From: Kordiimonadaceae bacterium
GTDB taxonomy: Bacteria > Pseudomonadota > Alphaproteobacteria > Sphingomonadales > Emcibacteraceae
DNA: 7,083 nt
NCBI GenBank assembly: GCA_018699075.1
Contig: JABIPV010000056.1
Coordinates: 1 to 7,083, forward strand
Direction: 5' to 3'
Both the position numbers and the translations under genes were made by a program. The number at the start of each line of letters is the position of its first letter. The first letter of the stretch is position 1. This document shows, piece by piece, positions 1-6,891 of the stretch. The notes beneath the pieces are model-generated. The model was not told the origin of the DNA and searched no databases. It saw only the letters and a program-made list of their open reading frames with translations.

Positions 1-1579
1 GTTTTTCCGTGATAATATCTAAATTGGTCATCACTTTTGTTGAAACAGGCGTTACCTCTACACCCATATATTCAGCAATATTATCCGTGGACATATCGTA
101 AGGGCGTTTAGGCGAATTATCCTTTTCACGCGTATAAAAATTATCAGGGTAGAATGTTCGCCCAAGCAACCAACGAACAAGACCTTGTTTTGGTTGCGCC
201 ATAGTTACCACATATGATCCCGCAGCATAATTATGATTTTCATGGGTAAATGCCGATGGTGCTTTTGCAACTTCAACCCCCTGCCCGAGTAAGATATTGA
301 TCATTTTTTCCATGGTTAAAGCATCATGTTGATTAGCGGGAATGATATAGGCTTTTGTTTCCGCTGCGGCCCCACGTTCTGATTGACGCGATGCTTTAAG
401 ATAAGAATTTCGCAAGATTAATTTTCTATTTTTTGCAGAAATGTCAAGCAACGACAAAGCGGCAATTTTTTGCTGTTCTACAATATCACGAACATGCCAC
501 CAACCACCGGGCCAAGGATTTGGAAAGTTAATTTGTGCGCCGTATTCAGGAAAATCGTAACGTGCGCCTGTAAGTTGATCAGGATGAATATATATAGGGG
601 TGCCAAGGCGGGTAGACGCTGATTCCGTAAGCATTCCGGCAATATTATGAAACGGTGTAATCCAATGGAAACCAAAATGCCCCCATCCCGTATAATAGGC
701 GCCATTTATAACTCCTGATTTCCCAGCAATTTCTTCATCTTGGGCAATTTGAGCGCCGTACCATGACATTTCGCGCCATACCAACGGATCACCCGCAGGT
801 CGAATTGGTTCTGCATATGGCGGCACATAAAGACGGGCACTATATGATCCCATTTGATGATGGTCTATGTATGATTGCGGGTTCCACTCCGTAAATAAAA
901 TCTCTGCGCCAAATCGTGATGACGCCATGTTGGTGGCAAAAGCATCCCGGTTAGTATCATGTCCTATATATTTATGATAAAGCCACGGAAGTGGCGATGT
1001 TTCAAATTCCGTGCCGACATTACTATTATACCAATCAGCCACCATTATTTGACCATCGGGGTTAAAGGCCGGGATAAAAATAGAAAGCGTTTCATTTAAA
1101 ATACGCATCATAACTTCATCATTACGCGTTAGCATATCATAGACGGTTTCAGCCGCCGTTTGCGGTGCTGCTACCTCATTAGAATGAATACCAAATGACT
1201 GAACTACAATGGCTTTTCCATTTTCAACGGCCTGATCAATTTCAGACATTGAAATGCCGCGCGGATCGACTAATTTATCATTATAGGCTTTTATTTGATC
1301 GAGATTAGCAAGGTTTTCAGGTGTAGAAATATAAAGCGCCAAAAAAGGATTTCCCATTTCCGTATCGCCCATATCCACAACTGTCATTCGCTCACTTTGA
1401 CTTGCGACCAATTGATAATATTCAACAAGCTTATGCCAGTTGGCGAGCTTTCGGTCTTCGCCCATTTGAAAACCGAAAAATTCTTCGGGGGAAGTGATTT
1501 TCGTTTCCTGAGCCATCACATTGATAGCAAAACCAGCAATCATTATAAATGAAAGCATCATCATTTTAAAAAACTTCAT
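1..1579 (-). CDS. Secreted M14-family zinc carboxypeptidase, 3' end beyond window
   Basis: This reads as a metallocarboxypeptidase-type enzyme that hydrolyses peptide or related amide bonds in the periplasm; the reading frame is open to base 1, so 526 residues are visible and the C-terminus is missing. Residues 1-23 form a Sec signal peptide (MKFF start, hydrophobic core, cleavage near VMA|QE, no lipobox Cys). The M14 set is present: zinc ligands His132 and Glu135 in the HSNE motif, NPDG at 173-176, substrate-binding Asn210-Arg211 in HDTNRD, the third zinc ligand His in DHHQMG (240 or 241), and the catalytic Glu319 in LTES. After about residue 400 the sequence (AYIIPANQHD onward) looks like the extra C-terminal domain of long M14-like proteins. 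The third of three consecutive ATGs (1579) is chosen because it lies 6 nt after AGGGGAG. It is 21 nt downstream of the last aminotransferase-like gene, so probably cotranscribed. Family assignment is firm; the substrate is unknown. Confidence 0.88.
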   Translation of the reverse strand, partial: MKFFKMMMLSFIMIAGFAINVMAQETKITSPEEFFGFQMGEDRKLANWHKLVEYYQLVASQSERMTVVDMGDTEMGNPFLALYISTPENLANLDQIKAYNDKLVDPRGISMSEIDQAVENGKAIVVQSFGIHSNEVAAPQTAAETVYDMLTRNDEVMMRILNETLSIFIPAFNPDGQIMVADWYNSNVGTEFETSPLPWLYHKYIGHDTNRDAFATNMASSRFGAEILFTEWNPQSYIDHHQMGSYSARLYVPPYAEPIRPAGDPLVWREMSWYGAQIAQDEEIAGKSGVINGAYYTGWGHFGFHWITPFHNIAGMLTESASTRLGTPIYIHPDQLTGARYDFPEYGAQINFPNPWPGGWWHVRDIVEQQKIAALSLLDISAKNRKLILRNSYLKASRQSERGAAAETKAYIIPANQHDALTMEKMINILLGQGVEVAKAPSAFTHENHNYAAGSYVVTMAQPKQGLVRWLLGRTFYPDNFYTREKDNSPKRPYDMSTDNIAEYMGVEVTPVSTKVMTNLDIITEK

Positions 1580-1585
1580 CATCAT

Positions 1586-1595
1586 CTCCCCTTTT
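1586..1595 (-). promoter_or_regulatory. Ribosome binding site of the M14 peptidase gene
   Basis: On the minus strand AAAAGGGGAG directly abuts ATGATGATG. The first ATG (1585) would have no spacer and the second (1582) only 3 nt, while the third (1579) has 6 nt, which is the usual distance. This favours 1579 as the start and shortens the protein by two Met residues relative to the longest reading frame. Confidence 0.65.
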
Positions 1596-1600
1596 AGGAA

Positions 1601-2863
1601 TTAGCTTGTTATGTCATTAAGTGCTGCCGATAGTTTTTGTACATCTGATCTTGAATTATATAGTGCCGGGCTAACGCGAATGGCACCACCGCCAGATAAA
1701 CCACCAATAGCAACGGTGAATATTTTATATTTCTCTGTAAGCAATTTCACAAGATTACTATTATCTTCGTAGGTTGTTTTTCCTTTTAACCTAAAAGATG
1801 TAATTGCCGCGTGCATACGTTCATCATCAGGCGTTAATATTTCAACATTTTTATTATCACGAACTTCACTAACCCATTGATTACGCAGGCTACGGAAGCG
1901 AGCACCAATATTTTTAATGCCAATATTTTCTTGGAAATCAAGCGCCGTTGGAATGGTCAGCACAGAGGCAAAATTCATCGTCCCTGTATGAACCCTTGTC
2001 CGTACACTTGTGTTATCAGCCGCAGCTTCACCGCGTAATGGATCAATATCAAGCACACGGTTTTTACGAATATACATCATGCCCACACCAAGTGGTGCTG
2101 CGATCCATTTGTGCAGATTAAATCCACAAAAATCTACGCCTAGATCCTGGAAATCAAAATCAAACTGTCCCCACGAATGGGCCGCATCCAAAATTACATC
2201 TACACCGTGTGCTTTTGCCATTGCGGTAACTTCTTTTACAGGAGTGATAAGACCGGTTCTGTTGCTAAGATGCGTAACAAGCATCATTTTAGCATTTGGA
2301 TTTTCTTTAAGCCCTTTTTCATACGCATCAATCGTATCTTGATATGAAGCAGGTTCAGGCATATCAAATTTAATAACATCTACACCGCGGTATTGTTTCA
2401 GGTAACGCATTTCAGACTGCATACTTCCGTAATCTGTATCCGCATAAATAACGCTATCACCCGGCTTTAATTTATTATAACCGTTGATTAAGCTTTGCAG
2501 AGATTCAGTCGCATTACGTGTCAAAACGATTTCATCATTACCTACACCCAATTTTTTAGCTAAACGGTCGATTATAGCATCATAATCACGATTATAATTA
2601 CGGCGCGCGTAATAGGTGTTATTTGAGTTTACAAAATGGGTATTACGAATATATTCCTGAGTAGTAGGAATGGACATTATGCTCCAATATCCAGCTTCAA
2701 GGTTAGTAACTTCATCTGTGACATCATATTGATTTTGAACGATTTTCCAGAAATTTTCGTCCGTTGATGAACGCATTTCAGCGGCGCGAGAAATTAGTGG
2801 TATCCCTGTCATAGTTACCGCTGTCATTGCAGCAGATGTTTGTAAAAATTGACGTCTATCCAT
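1601..2863 (-). CDS. Tat-exported class V PLP-dependent aminotransferase-fold enzyme (paralogue 4, most divergent)
   Basis: This is a 420-residue fold-type I PLP enzyme of the aminotransferase class V group that includes isopenicillin N epimerase and cysteine desulfurase-like lyases. A Tat signal (MDRRQFLQTS, hydrophobic stretch, cleavage near SRA|AE around residue 27) predicts a periplasmic location. Visible active-site features are TRNATES (115-121), THLSNRTG (197-204), Asp226 and His229 of DAAHS, the predicted PLP-binding Lys252 in FNLHKW, HTGT (292-295) and Arg396 in AIRVSP, a likely carboxylate binder. It most resembles its upstream neighbour (shared FQE-x-IG-x-KNIG and EILTP blocks). 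It is unlike all three other complete copies in the N-terminal motif: NLEAGYWSIMS replaces NLNAGHWG-x-MS, so it may use a different substrate. The start is set by the MDRR motif and by AGGA 8 nt upstream, inside the end of the preceding gene. The reaction (epimerase, transaminase or lyase) cannot be decided. Confidence 0.9.
   Translation of the reverse strand: MDRRQFLQTSAAMTAVTMTGIPLISRAAEMRSSTDENFWKIVQNQYDVTDEVTNLEAGYWSIMSIPTTQEYIRNTHFVNSNNTYYARRNYNRDYDAIIDRLAKKLGVGNDEIVLTRNATESLQSLINGYNKLKPGDSVIYADTDYGSMQSEMRYLKQYRGVDVIKFDMPEPASYQDTIDAYEKGLKENPNAKMMLVTHLSNRTGLITPVKEVTAMAKAHGVDVILDAAHSWGQFDFDFQDLGVDFCGFNLHKWIAAPLGVGMMYIRKNRVLDIDPLRGEAAADNTSVRTRVHTGTMNFASVLTIPTALDFQENIGIKNIGARFRSLRNQWVSEVRDNKNVEILTPDDERMHAAITSFRLKGKTTYEDNSNLVKLLTEKYKIFTVAIGGLSGGGAIRVSPALYNSRSDVQKLSAALNDITS
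2417..2442 (-). repeat. 26-nt exact match to 3685-3710 in the neighbouring paralogue
   Basis: The DNA coding for the DTDYGSMQ segment is identical over 26 nt in paralogues 4 and 3, third codon positions included, although flanking codons differ. It may be an island of gene conversion, or a product of strong constraint plus shared codon preference. Confidence 0.4.
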
Positions 2864-2868
2864 AATAT

Positions 2869-4161
2869 TTATCCTAATATATCTTTAAGTGCAGCTGCGA
2901 ATGTATCCATATCTTCAAGTGAACAATATAGATGTGGGCTAACGCGAATTGCGCCACCTCTTCTCATGCCGCCATAAGGGCTGGCATTGATTTTATATTT
3001 GCTTAGTAAGGTACGGTGAAGTTTACCATAATCTTCATTGGCAGTAATTGCCCTAAACCTAAAAGAGGTAATCCCTGCATACATGCGTTTATCTTGTGGT
3101 GTTAAAATTTCAACACGCGGGTCATCAATCATTTGATCTACCCAGCGATCACGGAGCGCCTGCATTCTGTTACCAATATTTTTAAGGCCGATACTTTCTT
3201 GAAACTTAATCGCGTCTGGGACCGTAATTACTGCTGGCATGTTAACGGTACCTGTTTGAATACGGTTTTTAATATCGGTGTTGCTTTTTTCTGCTTTGCC
3301 ACTTTTGGGATCAATGTCAGTAATCCGTTCTTTTTTGATGTACATAAGACCAAGACCCTGCGGAGCACCAATCCATTTATGAAGGTTGAAACCAGCAAAG
3401 TCCGCGTCGAAATCGCCAAAGTCAAAATCAAATTGGCCCCATGAATGGGCCACATCTAAAATTACATCAACGCCTTTTGATCTTGCCATAGCAATGATTT
3501 CTTTTACGGGTACAATCACGCCTGTGCGGGAGCTCATATGGGTGAGAAGAATAAGCTTCACATTTGGATGATCATTAATTACTTTTTCATAAAAATCGAT
3601 AAATTCTTGATAAGATGCAGGATCAGGCACATACGCTGAAATAACTTCAGCACCACGGCGTTCTTCAAGATAACGCACTTCAGCCTGCATACTTCCGTAA
3701 TCTGTATCCGACATTACAACACCGTCACCCGGCTTAAGTTTATTATAGCCTGCAAAAAGATGTTGCATCGATTCTGAAATATTACGCGTTAATACCAGCT
3801 CATCTGCGCCAACATTTAAGCGACTGGCCAGAAGGGCTACCACGGCATCTGCTTCCTGCCAGAAATTACCAAACCGGTCCGGGTCAACGGCTTTACCGCT
3901 GCCCACATAAAGGGAGTAATCACGGTTTACCATACGCGTATTTCTAAATAAAGCTTCCATCACAGGGATAGACATAAGACCCCAATGTCCCGCATTTAAA
4001 TTAATATATCCCTTTGCGACATCATACTGATCAGCGACGGTTTTCCAATAAGCTTCACTTTGATAATCCGTTGTATCATGGGCCTGAGCCATCGTCGTTT
4101 TCGCCGCCACAGCCACAGAAGCAAGTGCTGCAGTTGATTGTAAAAATTTACGTCTATCCAT
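2869..4161 (-). CDS. Tat-exported class V PLP-dependent aminotransferase-fold enzyme (paralogue 3)
   Basis: A 430-residue, full-length PLP enzyme with a clear Tat signal: MDRRKFLQST, an Ala/Val-rich core and a predicted cut at AQA|HD (residue 27). Conserved elements are NLNAGHWG (54-61), TRNISES (125-131), DTDYGSM (152-158), THMSSRTG (207-214), Asp236 and His239 of DVAHS, the predicted Schiff-base Lys262 in FNLHKW, QTGT (302-305) and Arg406 in AIRVSP. It is the longest of the four, partly through extra residues around 90-100 (GKAVDPDRFGNFW) before the helix leading to the small PLP-contact loops. It is preceded by AAAGGA at 4171-4176, 9 nt before the ATG, within a 20-nt gap after the upstream gene. 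Its C-terminal half groups with the next downstream gene (FQE-x-IG-x-KNIG, EILTP, GGAIRVSP). Periplasmic amino acid or peptide-derived substrates are likely, but the reaction is not determined. Confidence 0.92.
   Translation of the reverse strand: MDRRKFLQSTAALASVAVAAKTTMAQAHDTTDYQSEAYWKTVADQYDVAKGYINLNAGHWGLMSIPVMEALFRNTRMVNRDYSLYVGSGKAVDPDRFGNFWQEADAVVALLASRLNVGADELVLTRNISESMQHLFAGYNKLKPGDGVVMSDTDYGSMQAEVRYLEERRGAEVISAYVPDPASYQEFIDFYEKVINDHPNVKLILLTHMSSRTGVIVPVKEIIAMARSKGVDVILDVAHSWGQFDFDFGDFDADFAGFNLHKWIGAPQGLGLMYIKKERITDIDPKSGKAEKSNTDIKNRIQTGTVNMPAVITVPDAIKFQESIGLKNIGNRMQALRDRWVDQMIDDPRVEILTPQDKRMYAGITSFRFRAITANEDYGKLHRTLLSKYKINASPYGGMRRGGAIRVSPHLYCSLEDMDTFAAALKDILG
2872..2875 (-). promoter_or_regulatory. 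Ribosome binding site inside the end of the upstream gene
   Basis: AGGA lies in the last sense codons of the preceding gene (the GGA glycine codon just before its TAA stop), 8 nt before the ATG at 2863. Only 5 nt separate the stop and the next ATG, so ribosomes finishing one paralogue can restart on the next; translational coupling is likely. Confidence 0.6.
3365..3393 (-). repeat. 29-nt exact match to 4666-4694 in the neighbouring paralogue
   Basis: The DNA coding for the PLP-lysine segment (GFNLHKWIGA) is identical over 29 nt in paralogues 3 and 2, which belong to different sub-pairs by protein similarity. Paralogues 1 and 4 carry synonymous differences there. Local gene conversion at the active-site segment is possible; chance under strong protein constraint is the alternative. 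Confidence 0.4.
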
Positions 4162-4181
4162 ATCCTCAAGTCCTTTATTTA

Positions 4182-5459
4182 TTATTGTTTACTAGCGATT
4201 TCTTTAATCGCGGCGGCTAGCTTATCCATTTCATCCAAAGAATTATGAAGCCCCGGAGCTATACGCACACCGCTTAAATTACCAATTGTTGTCGTGTTTA
4301 TTCTGTAATCACGGTACAGTGTTTTGCCAAGTTCACGAGCATTTTCGATTGCATTAATTCTAAATGTGGTCAGTCCTGCATGCATACGGTCATCTTCCGG
4401 ATTTAAAATATCCACCCTGTCATCATCGAGGAATTCTTTGACCCATTGATCGCGCAGCGCCTTAAAACGACGATCGATATGTTTAATACCGATATCATCA
4501 AGAAAATAAAGCGCATCTTTGATCGACAGAACTATCGCCATATTCATGGTACCCGTTAAGGCACGAAACCTAATTTCTTCATTATCATCTGGCCCAAAGC
4601 TCAATTTTTTATCAATATCCTTTATACGGTCCTTTTTGATATACATCAGTCCGACACCAAGTGCTGCACCAATCCATTTATGAAGGTTGAAACCGACAAA
4701 ATCCAAATCCATATCGGCGAAATCATAATCATATTGTCCAAATGAATGGGCCATATCAACGATCACATCAACACCGCAACCACGGGCCATTCTCTGAATT
4801 TCTTTAATGGGAACAATCACACCGGTTTGATTTGACATATGGGTCACAAGGATCAATTTGGTTTTCGGATTTTCTTTGATCCCTTGTTCAAAAACCGCAA
4901 TTTGATTTTCATAGGTGGCCGGATGGGGAACTTTTAACTGAACAACATTGGTTCCACGAAGGGCTTTCAAATTACGCATTTCAACCATCATGGTACCATA
5001 AGCTTTATCCGTATATAAAACCGTATCACCTGCTTTTAGCTTATTATATCCACTAATAAGGAGCTGCATGGATTCTGTAGCATTTCTGGTAATAACAATT
5101 TCATCAGTTCCGACGCCAAGTCTTTTGGCCAACATTGCTAATATTTCGCCATACTCTTTGCCATAATTACGGGCATCAGGGTCGGTAACAACTCCGTGTC
5201 CAATATATTGAGAATTATGAGAATTTACAAATTTAGTATGCTCAATAAATGCATCCAATACTGGCTTTGACATCATCCCCCAATGACCTGCATTTAAATT
5301 GATAAAATGATCCGGCACTTCATACTGGTCAATGATGGTTTGCCAATATTCCTCGCTATCGTGATCCAATATTCTTTGTGCTTTTGCAGATATTGTTTGC
5401 CCTGCTAGTGAAACAGACGCTAGTGCAGCTGTGGATGTTAGAAACTTACGACGATCCAT
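4182..5459 (-). CDS. Tat-exported class V PLP-dependent aminotransferase-fold enzyme (paralogue 2)
   Basis: A 425-residue PLP enzyme with the Tat signal MDRRKFLTST and a predicted cleavage at AKA|QR (residue 27). Active-site landmarks are NLNAGHWG (54-61), TRNATES (124-130), THMSNQTG (206-213), Asp235 and His238 of DMAHS, the predicted PLP Lys261 in FNLHKW, LTGT (301-304) and Arg399 in GVRIAP. Three local differences from the other copies may tune specificity: DKAYGTM at 151-157 instead of DTDYGSM, AHSF rather than AHSW, and WIGAALG rather than WIGAPLG after the Lys. It is clearly closest to the upstream gene, sharing the HIDRRF, KEFLDDDRVDIL and ARELGKTL blocks. GAGGGA at 5466-5471 sits 6 nt before the ATG, immediately after the upstream stop, in a 12-nt gap. 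The residue-level family call is firm; the substrate is not. Confidence 0.92.
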   Translation of the reverse strand: MDRRKFLTSTAALASVSLAGQTISAKAQRILDHDSEEYWQTIIDQYEVPDHFINLNAGHWGMMSKPVLDAFIEHTKFVNSHNSQYIGHGVVTDPDARNYGKEYGEILAMLAKRLGVGTDEIVITRNATESMQLLISGYNKLKAGDTVLYTDKAYGTMMVEMRNLKALRGTNVVQLKVPHPATYENQIAVFEQGIKENPKTKLILVTHMSNQTGVIVPIKEIQRMARGCGVDVIVDMAHSFGQYDYDFADMDLDFVGFNLHKWIGAALGVGLMYIKKDRIKDIDKKLSFGPDDNEEIRFRALTGTMNMAIVLSIKDALYFLDDIGIKHIDRRFKALRDQWVKEFLDDDRVDILNPEDDRMHAGLTTFRINAIENARELGKTLYRDYRINTTTIGNLSGVRIAPGLHNSLDEMDKLAAAIKEIASKQ

Positions 5460-5471
5460 TCTAAATCCCTC

Positions 5472-6752
5472 TTACATTTTGCTAATAATATCTTTAATCG
5501 CATTTGCCAACTTATCCATATCGGCTTTTGAACTATAAAGGCCAGGCGCAACGCGAATACCGTTGAGTTCAGGAATTGGTGCCGTGTTTATATTGTAATC
5601 TCTAAGCAATGTTTTACCCAGCTCTCTGGCGTCTGGGTGTGCTTTTATACGGAATGATGTAAGACCTGCGTGCATACGCTCATCTTCAGGGCTTAAAATA
5701 TCAACGCGGTCATCATCGAGAAATTCTTTAACCCATTGATGGCGTAACGCTCTAAAGCGGCGATCAATATGATCGATACCAATATTATCTAGGAATAATA
5801 AAGCATCCTTAACCGCCATTACGGCCGCAAGGTTCATGGTTCCTGTTTGGGTACGCGTATTGATATTTGTATTCCCAGGCTCCCCTTTACTACTTTTTGT
5901 ATCAATGTCTTTAATACGGTCTTTTTTAATATACATCAAACCGACACCCAGCGGAGCACCGATCCATTTATGAAGGTTAAAGCCTACAAAATCGACACCT
6001 TGGTCGGCAAAGTCAAAATCATATTGTCCCCATGAATGGGCGGCATCAACAATCACATCGACACCGTAACCACGGGCCATTGCTGTAATTTCTTTAATAG
6101 GAATAATAACGCCCGTACGGTTGGCCATATGGGTAAGAAGTAGAAGTTTAGTCTTTGGATTATCTTTAATTCCTTGTTCAAAAACCTCAATCTGATTTTC
6201 AAAAGTCGCAGGATCCGGAACTTTAAGTTCAACAACATTACAGCCACGATGAACTTTCAAATGGCGCATTTCTGCTTCCATGCTGTAATAGGCCGCATCG
6301 CCAAATAACACGGTGTCGCCTTCTTCTAAATTATTATAGCCACTAATTAATAGCTGTAACGATTCAGTAGCACCACGGGTCAAAACCAGTTCTTCAGGGC
6401 TTACGCCTAGCTTACGAGCGAGCATGCTGATCACTTCTCTGCGGTCAACACCGTAATTTTCTGCATCCGGATATACTTGAATTCCGTGACTTACATAATA
6501 AGAACTATAGGCGTTTATATAACGTGTATGTTCCACGAATGCTTCTAGTACGGGTTCCGACATAATCCCCCAGTGGCCCGCATTTAAGTTCGTGAACTCA
6601 TCCGTCACTTTATACTGGGCACGAATGGTTTCCCAAAATGCATCGCTATCTCTATCTAATGACTCGCTGGCGATCTGTGCAGAAGCTGAACTCGTGGCAA
6701 TTGCGACCGATGCAAGGGCGGCGGTTGATTGTAAGAAAGTACGTCTATCCAT
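5472..6752 (-). CDS. Tat-exported class V PLP-dependent aminotransferase-fold enzyme (paralogue 1, first of the operon)
   Basis: A 426-residue PLP enzyme and probably the first gene of the operon, since the only sizeable gap lies upstream of it. The Tat signal MDRRTFLQST is followed by an Ala-rich core and a likely cut at ASA|QI (residue 25). Conserved elements are NLNAGHWG (55-62), TRGATES (125-131; Gly in place of the Asn seen in the other three), THMANRTG (207-214), Asp236 and His239 of DAAHS, the predicted Schiff-base Lys262 in FNLHKW, QTGT (302-305) and Arg400 in GIRVAP. The segment DAAYYSM (152-158) differs from DTDYGSM of paralogues 3 and 4. The start follows from MDRR and a modest GAGAG at 6762-6766, 9 nt before the ATG; this is the weakest ribosome site of the set. 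Similar proteins are often named isopenicillin N epimerase, but that activity is not supported here. Confidence 0.92.
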   Translation of the reverse strand: MDRRTFLQSTAALASVAIATSSASAQIASESLDRDSDAFWETIRAQYKVTDEFTNLNAGHWGIMSEPVLEAFVEHTRYINAYSSYYVSHGIQVYPDAENYGVDRREVISMLARKLGVSPEELVLTRGATESLQLLISGYNNLEEGDTVLFGDAAYYSMEAEMRHLKVHRGCNVVELKVPDPATFENQIEVFEQGIKDNPKTKLLLLTHMANRTGVIIPIKEITAMARGYGVDVIVDAAHSWGQYDFDFADQGVDFVGFNLHKWIGAPLGVGLMYIKKDRIKDIDTKSSKGEPGNTNINTRTQTGTMNLAAVMAVKDALLFLDNIGIDHIDRRFRALRHQWVKEFLDDDRVDILSPEDERMHAGLTSFRIKAHPDARELGKTLLRDYNINTAPIPELNGIRVAPGLYSSKADMDKLANAIKDIISKM

Positions 6753-6800
6753 TATATTTCGCTCTCAATTATATTTTGTTTATTATTTATTTGAACAATC

Positions 6801-6818
6801 AGCGCTTTTTAAAACGCT
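6801..6818. promoter_or_regulatory. Imperfect 18-bp palindrome, possible operator
   Basis: AGCG and CGCT arms flank an AT core (AGCGCTTTTTAAAACGCT on the plus strand), and 14 of 18 positions are symmetric. It lies between the candidate -10 box and the first start codon, so it would sit in the leader of the operon. The core cannot form a stable RNA hairpin loop, so a protein-binding site is likelier than a terminator. No regulator family can be named. Confidence 0.25.
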
Positions 6819-6856
6819 TCTAAATTCTTTATTATTTTTGTAGGTTATACTGTATC

Positions 6857-6862
6857 ATTATA
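6857..6862 (-). promoter_or_regulatory. Candidate -10 box of the operon promoter
   Basis: TATAAT on the minus strand matches the sigma-70 -10 consensus exactly and lies about 105 nt before the first start codon. No good -35 box sits 16-18 nt upstream (the sequence there is near TTAGTG), so the promoter would need an activator, or this is a chance match in AT-rich DNA. If it is real, the transcript would begin near 6850 with a leader of roughly 100 nt. Confidence 0.3.
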
Positions 6863-6891
6863 GATCAAAGTTGCAACATCACTAATGAAAA

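Larger units (their letters stand above)
6753..6891. other. 139-nt AT-rich intergenic gap, probable operon leader
   Basis: This is the only non-coding stretch of note. On the minus strand it carries a perfect TATAAT, an imperfect palindrome nearer the first gene, an 8-bp perfect palindrome GTTGCAAC (6870-6877) and poly-A/T tracts. No GC-rich hairpin followed by a T-run is visible, so the upstream paralogue may read through into the operon. The only frames inside are very short (for example 8 codons from an ATG near 6858) and lack a ribosome site. Confidence 0.6.

Noticed and set aside
478..705. Minus-strand frame of 75 codons
   Set aside because: Out of frame inside the M14 gene; it is a shadow of that gene.
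1295..1552. Plus-strand frame of 85 codons
   Set aside because: It lies wholly antisense to the M14 coding region, whose frame is continuous with full catalytic motifs; no ribosome site or recognisable domain.
2010..2342. Plus-strand frame of 110 codons
   Set aside because: Antisense to paralogue 4 across its PLP-binding region; similar antisense frames recur at the matching place in other paralogues because the sense protein is conserved.
6801..6818. Intrinsic terminator after the partial upstream gene
   Set aside because: The symmetric sequence has an AT core with no room for a hairpin loop and lacks a GC-rich stem followed by a T-run.
6592..6843. Plus-strand frames of 83 and 61 codons running out of paralogue 1 into the gap
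   Set aside because: They overlap each other and the Tat-signal region of paralogue 1 on the opposite strand, with no family resemblance or convincing ribosome site.
6832..6860. Short leader peptide (8 codons) in the gap
   Set aside because: No ribosome site before its ATG and no run of regulatory codons; it is expected by chance in AT-rich DNA.
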